Shown here piece after piece: positions 22,958 to 27,790 of a DNA stretch of 27,790 nucleotides. Made by a program: the position numbers and the translations under genes. Every line of letters begins with the position of its first letter. The stretch's first letter is position 1. Origin of the DNA: Phosphoribacter sp964558825 (lineage in GTDB: Bacteria; Actinomycetota; Actinomycetes; Actinomycetales; Dermatophilaceae); the NCBI GenBank assembly GCA_964558825.1, contig CAZLGB010000017.1:1-27790 (forward strand), given 5' to 3'. The notes beneath the pieces were generated by a model. That model worked only from the letters and a program-made list of their open reading frames with translations, made no database searches and was not told where the DNA came from.

Positions 22958-22973
22958 GGGCCGGCTGTGGCCC
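22958..22973. terminator. Candidate two-way terminator hairpin
   Basis: GGGCC and GGCCC pair around a 6-base loop between two convergent stops (22942 and 22993). No T-run follows on either strand. Confidence 0.3.
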
Positions 22974-22992
22974 GGCTCGCGGCGCCCTGGTC

Positions 22993-23847
22993 TCAGACCG
23001 GCTCGACCGGCGTGACCGTCGCCTTTCGCGCAGCAGGGCCGGCCGGCTGCGGCCGGCGCAGCACGAGCGGCAGGACGACGAGCAGGTATGCCGCCCACGC
23101 CCCGATCTCGAGCACCGACATGGCCGGGCGCAGGTTGAACAAGCCCCGGATCAGCGTGGCGACCGGGCCGTCGGGGTCGAGCGACCCGCGCAGGTCGAAG
23201 GCCAAGGCGTCCTCGCCCGGGAGCACTCCGGCCTCCTGCAGCTCGTGCACGGCATACGCGAGGATGCCGGCCGCGACGACGACCAAGGCGACCCCGGTCC
23301 ACCGGAAGAAGCGCCCGAGGTCGATCCGCACCGCGCCCCGATAGATCGCGACCCCGAGCAGGGCGGCCGCCGCCAGGCCGACGAGCCATCCGAGTGCCGG
23401 GGCGACACCCTCGTTGGTCGCGCTTTGGACCGTCGCGAAGAAGAAGAGCGCCGATTCCATGCCCTCGCGACCCACGCCGACGAAGGCGACCGTGGCGATG
23501 GCCACCCCGCCGAGGTCCACCGCACGGTCGAGTCGGCCGGTCAGCTGGCCGGCGAAGGCCCGCCCCACCGAGCGCATCCAGAAGATCATCGTCGTGACGA
23601 GCCCGACCGCGACGAGCGAGGCGATCCCCCCGACCAGCTCCTCGGTGCCCTCCTCGAGCTCGCCGGCCCCGAAGGTCAGGGCCGCGCCGATGCCCATGGC
23701 GAGCACGACCGCTGCGCCGACCCCGACCCACACGTGCCGCAAGGCCCAGCGGCGGTCGGTCTTGACGAGGAAGGCCACGAGGATGACGACGACGAGGGCA
23801 GCCTCCAGACCCTCACGCAGCCCGATGAGGGCATTGCTCACGAACAT
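22993..23847 (-). CDS. efeU: FTR1/EfeU family iron permease
   Basis: A 284-residue protein of about seven membrane helices. The two REGxE iron-binding motifs of the family are intact: REGLEAAL at about residues 11-18 and REGMESALFFF at about 130-140. The family imports iron, in bacteria usually with EfeO and EfeB supplied by neighbouring genes. Here neither is adjacent: a thioesterase is downstream and a sulfate transporter upstream. ATG 23847 has a plausible GGGAGTG upstream. An IdeR/DtxR-type box 25 bases before the start suggests repression by iron. The C-terminus is Pro/Ala-rich and probably cytoplasmic. Confidence 0.92.
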   Translation of the reverse strand: MFVSNALIGLREGLEAALVVVILVAFLVKTDRRWALRHVWVGVGAAVVLAMGIGAALTFGAGELEEGTEELVGGIASLVAVGLVTTMIFWMRSVGRAFAGQLTGRLDRAVDLGGVAIATVAFVGVGREGMESALFFFATVQSATNEGVAPALGWLVGLAAAALLGVAIYRGAVRIDLGRFFRWTGVALVVVAAGILAYAVHELQEAGVLPGEDALAFDLRGSLDPDGPVATLIRGLFNLRPAMSVLEIGAWAAYLLVVLPLVLRRPQPAGPAARKATVTPVEPV

Positions 23848-23872
23848 CCACGCACTCCCGCCAGGGGCGAAC

Positions 23873-23891
23873 TTAGGTAACCCTTACTTAA
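23873..23891. promoter_or_regulatory. IdeR/DtxR-type iron box of efeU
   Basis: TTAGGTAACCCTTACTTAA is a 19-bp imperfect palindrome close to the actinobacterial iron box (TTAGGTTAGSCTAACCTAA). It lies 25 bases upstream of the efeU start, where an iron-loaded repressor would block transcription. Confidence 0.78.
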
Positions 23892-23957
23892 GGAGACGAT
23901 GCCACAGCTCGGGGCCGCCTCACAAGCGCGGGTGCTCACTCCCTGAGACATAAGCCT

Positions 23958-23978
23958 GCGTTATTTGGATCATAACGC
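23958..23978. promoter_or_regulatory. Perfect 7-bp inverted repeat upstream of the sulfate transporter operon
   Basis: Arms GCGTTAT (23958-23964) and ATAACGC (23972-23978) are separated by 7 bases, in an AT-rich patch 65 bases upstream of the binding-protein start. It is a candidate operator for a sulfur-responsive regulator; which one cannot be told. Confidence 0.55.
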
Positions 23979-24043
23979 CACAGCATGTCAGGTTGGTTGC
24001 ACGCCCGATCCCTCCCAGATCGGCCCGACAAAGGAGCACCCTC

Positions 24044-25084
24044 ATGCGACCCATCCGTTCACGCCTTGCCCTGGCCGCCGCCGCGACCGTCGGCATCATG
24101 GCGCTGGCCGGGTGCTCCGGAGGTGGGTCATCGGACGTGGTCGGCCCGGCCACGACCGCCAGCGGCTCCCCGGGCAGCACGGCCGTCCGGCTCTACGCCT
24201 ACTCGGTGCCCAAGTCCGGATTCGCCAAGGTCATCCCTGCCTTCCAGCAGACCGACGCTGGGCGCGGCGTCAAGATCGAGGAGTCCTACGGCGCCTCCGG
24301 CGACCAGTCGCGCAAGGTCGAGGCCGGTGCGCCCGCCGACGTCGTCACCTTCTCGCTCGAGCCCGACGTCACCCGGCTGGTCAAGGCCGGTCTCGTCGAC
24401 GCCGGCTGGAATTCCGGCCCCCACCAAGGGATTCCGTTTGGCTCGGTCGTCGTCATCGTCGTGCGCAAGGGCAACCCCAAGGGCATCAAGACCTGGGACG
24501 ACCTGCTCAAGCCGGGCGTCGATGTCGTCACCCCCAACCCCTTCAGCTCCGGCTCGGCCAAGTGGAACCTCCTGGCGCCGTATGCCGCCACGAGCCACGG
24601 CGGCACGGACCGGGCCGCCGGCCTGGCCTATGTCGAGGCCCTCGTCAAGGATCACATCCGAGTGCAGCCCAAGTCCGCGAGCGAGGCCACCGAGACCTTC
24701 CTGCAGGGCAGCGGCGACGTGCTGCTGAGCTATGAGAACGAGGCGTTGCGCTCGGAGCGCGCCGGCGACCCGGTCGAGCACGTCCTGCCCGAGCAGACCT
24801 TCAAGATCGACAACCCGGTCGCCGTGCTCAAGGCCAGCCCCAACAAGGCGGCGGCCCAGGCCTTCGTCGACTACCTCTACACCCCGGCGGCCCAGGAATT
24901 GTGGGCGCAGGCCGGCTTCCGGCCGGTCGACGAATCGGTGGCGGCACGGCATACGGCCGACTTCCCGGCGCCGAGCAAGCTCTGGACGATCGCCGATCTG
25001 GGCGGCTGGAAGACCGTCGATGCCGACCTGTTCGACAAGGACAAGGGCGCCATCGCCGTCATCTACTCGCAGGCCAAGAGCTGA
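24044..25084 (+). CDS. sbp: Sulfate/thiosulfate ABC transporter substrate-binding lipoprotein
   Basis: A 346-residue lipoprotein. The basic N-terminus MRPIRSR, a hydrophobic core and the lipobox LAGC (Cys about residue 24) show export and lipid anchoring. The mature part matches CysP/Sbp: EESYGASGDQSRKV, ADVVTFSLEPDV, VVRKGNPKGIKTWDDLLKPG, TPNPFSSGSAKWN, QGSGDVLLSYENEA. The ATG at 24044 has AAGGAG at ideal spacing. Homologues bind periplasmic sulfate or thiosulfate and hand it to CysTW. It leads a tightly packed four-gene operon with a 2-base gap to cysT. The upstream inverted repeat may be its operator. Confidence 0.93.
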   Translation: MRPIRSRLALAAAATVGIMALAGCSGGGSSDVVGPATTASGSPGSTAVRLYAYSVPKSGFAKVIPAFQQTDAGRGVKIEESYGASGDQSRKVEAGAPADVVTFSLEPDVTRLVKAGLVDAGWNSGPHQGIPFGSVVVIVVRKGNPKGIKTWDDLLKPGVDVVTPNPFSSGSAKWNLLAPYAATSHGGTDRAAGLAYVEALVKDHIRVQPKSASEATETFLQGSGDVLLSYENEALRSERAGDPVEHVLPEQTFKIDNPVAVLKASPNKAAAQAFVDYLYTPAAQELWAQAGFRPVDESVAARHTADFPAPSKLWTIADLGGWKTVDADLFDKDKGAIAVIYSQAKS

Positions 25085-25086
25085 CC

Positions 25087-25887
25087 ATGCCGGTCCGCAG
25101 TCGCGCGAGCACGCTGACCATCGGGGTCGTCGGGCTCTGGCTCAGCGTCATCGTGCTGCTGCCGCTGGCAGCCTTGACCGTGACGGCCCTCGGCGCCGGG
25201 CCGGGAGCCTTCTGGGCCGCCGTGACCACCCCGGGCGCCCGCGCGGCGCTCGGGGTGACCGTCACGCTGTCCGCGCTCGTCGCCGTCGTCGACGCCGCCC
25301 TCGGGACGGTCATCGCCTGGGTGCTCGTGCGGGACGACTTCCCCGGCAAGGGACTGGTCAATGCCGTCATCGACCTGCCCTTCGCGCTGCCGACGATCGT
25401 CGCGAGCATCGTGCTGCTCAGCCTCTACGGGCCGGGCAGCCCGGTGGGAGTGCACCTCAACGCGACCCAGCCGGGGGTCGTCGTCGCCCTCGCCTTCGTC
25501 ACCCTGCCCTTCGTCGTGCGCTCGGTGCAGCCGGTGCTGCTCGAGGCCGACCGCGACGTCGAGGACGCCGCGGCGTCGCTCGGAGCGAGCAATCTGACGA
25601 TCTTCCGCCGGATCGTGCTGCCCGCGCTGGCCCCGGCGATCGTCAGCGGCGCAGGGCTGGCCTTCGCCCGCGCCATCGGCGAATACGGCTCGGTCGTGCT
25701 CATCGGCGGCAATATCCCCAAGGTCACGCAGATGGCCTCGCAATACATCCAGCAGCAGGTCGAGACCGACCAGCCGCTCGCCGCCGCGTCGGTGTCGGTC
25801 GCGCTGCTCGTCATCGCCTTCGTCGTGCTCTTCGTGCTGCGGCTGGTCGCGACCCGGGGCCAGCGCCGCGAGGCGGGTGCGGCATGA
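25087..25887 (+). CDS. cysT: Sulfate ABC transporter permease CysT
   Basis: A 266-residue permease with six membrane segments. VIDLPFALPTIVASIVLLSLYG and the EAA-type coupling loop EDAAASLGASNLTIFRRIVLPAL are characteristic, as is FARAIGEYGSVVLIGGNIP. It forms the membrane channel with CysW and binds CysA through the EAA loop. ATG 25087 is 2 bases after the sbp stop. The gene ends in an ATGA overlap with cysW. Confidence 0.95.
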   Translation: MPVRSRASTLTIGVVGLWLSVIVLLPLAALTVTALGAGPGAFWAAVTTPGARAALGVTVTLSALVAVVDAALGTVIAWVLVRDDFPGKGLVNAVIDLPFALPTIVASIVLLSLYGPGSPVGVHLNATQPGVVVALAFVTLPFVVRSVQPVLLEADRDVEDAAASLGASNLTIFRRIVLPALAPAIVSGAGLAFARAIGEYGSVVLIGGNIPKVTQMASQYIQQQVETDQPLAAASVSVALLVIAFVVLFVLRLVATRGQRREAGAA

Positions 25888-26690
25888 CCCTCTCCCGACG
25901 GGCTCGGCTGACCTTGCGGGTCGTCGCTGTGGCCTATCTGCTGGCCCTCGTCGTCGTGCCGGTCGCCATGATCGCCTGGCGCGCGCTCGAGCCCGGGTGG
26001 ACGGCATACCTCGCCTCGGTGCGCACACCCGCGGCGATCTCGGCCTTCAACCTCTCGCTCGCCATCGTCGCCATCGTCGTGCCGCTCGACGTCATTTTCG
26101 GCGTGACGACGGCCATCGCCCTCGTGCGCGGACGCTTCCCCGGCAAGGGGCTGCTGCAGGCGCTCGTCGACCTGCCCTTCGCCGTGTCGCCGGTCGTCGT
26201 CGGCGTCGCGCTCATCACGCTGTGGGGGATCGGCGGCTGGTTCGGCGGCATCGAAAACCTTGGCCTCAAGGTCATCTTCGGCCTGCCCGGCATGGTCATC
26301 GCGACCCTCTTCGTCACCCTGCCGTTCGTCGTCCGCGAGGTCGAGCCGGTGCTGCACGAGATCGGCACGAGTCAGGAGCAGGCCGCCGCGACCCTCGGCG
26401 CGAGCACCTGGCAGACCTTCTGGCGGATCACCCTGCCGGCGATCCGGTGGGGCCTCACCTATGGGGTCGTGCTGACCATCGCCCGCGCCCTCGGCGAGTT
26501 CGGCGCGGTGATCATGGTCAGCTCCGGGCTGCCCGGGACGTCACAAACGCTCACCCTGCTCGTCCACGCCCGCTATATCGACGACCACAACACCCAGGGC
26601 GCGTATGCCGCCGCCACCTTGCTCATGGGCCTGGCCGTGCTCGTGCTGCTCGGCATGACCCTGCTCGAACGGAAACGGAGCCGGACATGA
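25884..26690 (+). CDS. cysW: Sulfate ABC transporter permease CysW
   Basis: A 268-residue permease with six membrane segments. LVDLPFAVSPVVVGVALITLWG and the coupling loop EQAAATLGASTWQTFWRITLPAI are diagnostic, and ARALGEFGAVIMVSSG matches CysW rather than CysT. ATG 25884 overlaps the cysT stop (ATGA), and its own stop overlaps the cysA start in the same way. It is the second half of the sulfate channel. Confidence 0.95.
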   Translation: MTLSRRARLTLRVVAVAYLLALVVVPVAMIAWRALEPGWTAYLASVRTPAAISAFNLSLAIVAIVVPLDVIFGVTTAIALVRGRFPGKGLLQALVDLPFAVSPVVVGVALITLWGIGGWFGGIENLGLKVIFGLPGMVIATLFVTLPFVVREVEPVLHEIGTSQEQAAATLGASTWQTFWRITLPAIRWGLTYGVVLTIARALGEFGAVIMVSSGLPGTSQTLTLLVHARYIDDHNTQGAYAAATLLMGLAVLVLLGMTLLERKRSRT

Positions 26691-27697
26691 TCACGGTGAC
26701 TGGGGCCCGTAAGGCCTATGGGGGCTTTCAGGCGCTCGACGACGTCAGCCTCGACATCCCCTCGGGCAGTCTCACCGCGCTGCTCGGCCCGAGCGGCTCG
26801 GGCAAGTCGACGCTGCTGCGCTCGATCGCCGGCTTGGAGCGACTCGACGGCGGAGTCGTCCGGCTGGGTGGTCGAGACGTGACCAACCTGCCGCCGCAGC
26901 AGCGCGGGATCGGCTTCGTCTTCCAGCACTATGCCGCCTTCAAGCACCTCACCGTGCGCGACAACGTCGGCTTCGGGCTGGCCATCCGCAAGCGCCCGAA
27001 GAAGGAGATCGCGCGGCGGGTCGACGAGCTGCTCGAGATCGTCGGGCTCGACGGATTCCAGCACCGCTATCCCGCCCAGCTCTCCGGCGGGCAGCGCCAG
27101 CGCATGGCCCTGGCTCGCGCGCTCGCCGTCGACCCCGAGGTGCTGCTGCTCGACGAGCCCTTCGGCGCCCTCGACGCCAGGGTGCGGGCCGACCTGCGCC
27201 AGTGGCTGCGCCGGCTGCACGACGAGGTCCACGTGACCACGGTGCTCGTCACCCACGACCAGGAGGAGGCCCTCGACATCGCCGACCGCATCGCCGTGCT
27301 CAACCAGGGCCGCATCGAGCAGGTCGGCGGGCCCGAGGCACTCTATGAGCGCCCGGCCAACGAATTCGTCATGTCCTTCCTCGGCTCGGTCGCCTCCCTC
27401 GGTGGCACCCTCGTGCGCCCCCACGAGATCGTCCTGGAGCGCGATCTCGCGGCGGCGCTGGCGGCTACGGCTCGGGTCCCCGGATCGCCCGGTGTCATCA
27501 CGGCGGTGATCGAGCGGGTCGTGCGGCTGGGCTTCGAGGTGCGGGTCGAGCTGCGCGCCAACACCGGTGACCGCTTCACCGCCCAGCTCACTCGGGCCCA
27601 GGTCGATGAGCTTGCCCTGGCACCCGGCGACACAGTCTATGCCCGCGTCGCCGATGGCACGAGTCTGCTCGAGACCGAGCCCGCACTGGCCATCTAG
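26687..27697 (+). CDS. cysA: Sulfate/thiosulfate import ATP-binding protein CysA
   Basis: A 336-residue ABC ATPase that powers the CysTW channel. Walker A is GPSGSGKST (about residues 34-42), the signature LSGGQRQRM (about 132-140), Walker B LLLDEP (about 153-158), and the switch His190 lies in VTHDQEE. The FQHYAAFKHLTVRDNV stretch is typical of CysA. The C-terminal ~90 residues form the TOBE-like regulatory domain. ATG 26687 overlaps the cysW stop (ATGA). All five tyrosines are encoded by TAT while 10 of 11 phenylalanines use TTC. No clear terminator or next gene can be supported in the last 93 bases. Confidence 0.95.
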   Translation: MITVTGARKAYGGFQALDDVSLDIPSGSLTALLGPSGSGKSTLLRSIAGLERLDGGVVRLGGRDVTNLPPQQRGIGFVFQHYAAFKHLTVRDNVGFGLAIRKRPKKEIARRVDELLEIVGLDGFQHRYPAQLSGGQRQRMALARALAVDPEVLLLDEPFGALDARVRADLRQWLRRLHDEVHVTTVLVTHDQEEALDIADRIAVLNQGRIEQVGGPEALYERPANEFVMSFLGSVASLGGTLVRPHEIVLERDLAAALAATARVPGSPGVITAVIERVVRLGFEVRVELRANTGDRFTAQLTRAQVDELALAPGDTVYARVADGTSLLETEPALAI

Positions 27698-27790
27698 CCG
27701 GGCGACGCGGCTGGCGCGCGCCGTCCGCCTGGGAGGCAGACCAGTGCGGCGCCCGGGCTGCGCGCCCCGCGCCCTCAGTCCACCCGGACG

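Larger units (their letters stand above)
393..26610. repeat. Dispersed octamer GTATGCCG, 42 perfect copies
   Basis: First bases of forward copies: 2285, 3963, 4609, 5044, 6181, 6838, 8851, 9107, 9852, 12133, 13057, 14705, 15992, 17476, 19367, 20711, 21316, 22867, 23086, 24580, 26603. First bases of reverse copies (CGGCATAC): 393, 1403, 3107, 4957, 7665, 8727, 9925, 11657, 12496, 14370, 15429, 15774, 17889, 18841, 19177, 20308, 21447, 22071, 23250, 24947, 26002. The strands are equal (21 and 21). The base after the octamer is T, C or G, never A. I found no GTATGCC followed by another base. The count was made by eye. Confidence 0.9.

Noticed and set aside
19369..23731. Long open frames antisense to serS (667 codons forward, 19369-21372) and to the kinase and thioesterase genes (810 codons reverse, 21299-23731)
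   Set aside because: They are high-GC shadows covering several well-motivated genes and have no recognisable motif.
393..26610. Reading the octamer as a Chi or KOPS-like polar signal
   Set aside because: Those are strongly strand-biased relative to replication; here the two strands are used 21 to 21. Only a genome-wide strand plot would settle it.
27698..27790. A possible 3' end of a reverse-strand gene (TCA at 27775-27777) and GC-rich palindromes after cysA
   Set aside because: Only five codons would be visible before the window edge, and the palindromes are short and expected at this GC content.
1..27790. CRISPR arrays, insertion sequences, tRNA or rRNA genes
   Set aside because: I saw no regularly spaced repeats, no transposase motifs and no tRNA cloverleaf. 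The 53-bp hairpins are too few and too scattered for a CRISPR array.

Overview
The window is a GC-rich chromosomal segment from an actinobacterium. Very GC-rich codon use, frequent GTG starts, TANNNT-type -10 boxes directly before start codons, an IdeR/DtxR-type iron box, the actinobacterial biotin-synthase partner BsaP and an SAV_915/EspC-like/WXG-type operon all point there. Gene content fits Micrococcales, possibly the Intrasporangiaceae/Dermatophilaceae; that placement is inference. I call 33 protein genes (one truncated by the window edge, one a pseudogene), no RNA genes, no insertion sequences and no CRISPR. No gene-free stretch exceeds about 220 bases.

Layout. 1-2912: the 3' end of a cydC-like ABC exporter gene, convergent with an alpha-amylase family gene. 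3130-10936: biotin genes in two blocks (bioB-bsaP-bioA, then bioF-bioD plus a low-molecular-weight phosphatase). The blocks are separated by an FMN reductase, a peptidase E-like gene bracketed by two copies of a 53-bp hairpin repeat, and a reverse-strand operon of a winged-helix regulator with two membrane proteins. 11035-13912: purB, a YjbR-like gene and a secreted polysaccharide deacetylase broken by a stop codon and a frameshift. 13958-15969 (reverse): TrmH-type methyltransferase, glyoxalase-like protein, DCC thiol-disulfide protein. 16056-18519 (reverse): a four-gene type VII secretion-style operon. 18575-21306 (reverse): HAD phosphatase, serS, DinB-like protein. 21383-22942: diacylglycerol kinase-like and thioesterase genes. 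22993-23847 (reverse): an FTR1/EfeU iron permease under an iron box. 24044-27697: a complete sulfate/thiosulfate ABC transporter operon.

The strongest unexplained signal is a non-palindromic octamer, GTATGCCG. I counted 42 perfect copies by eye (21 per strand), about one per 660 bp, where base composition predicts about one in the whole window. It falls in several reading frames, encodes different peptides and brings rare codons (ATA, GTA) into conserved genes, so selection appears to act on the DNA. Other points of interest are the 53-bp repeat family (one copy lies inside the cydC reading frame), the WXG-type protein with a glycine-zipper region beside a possible membrane immunity protein, a run of probable leaderless promoters (one built from the stop codon of the gene before), and an unexpected preference for the TAT tyrosine codon.
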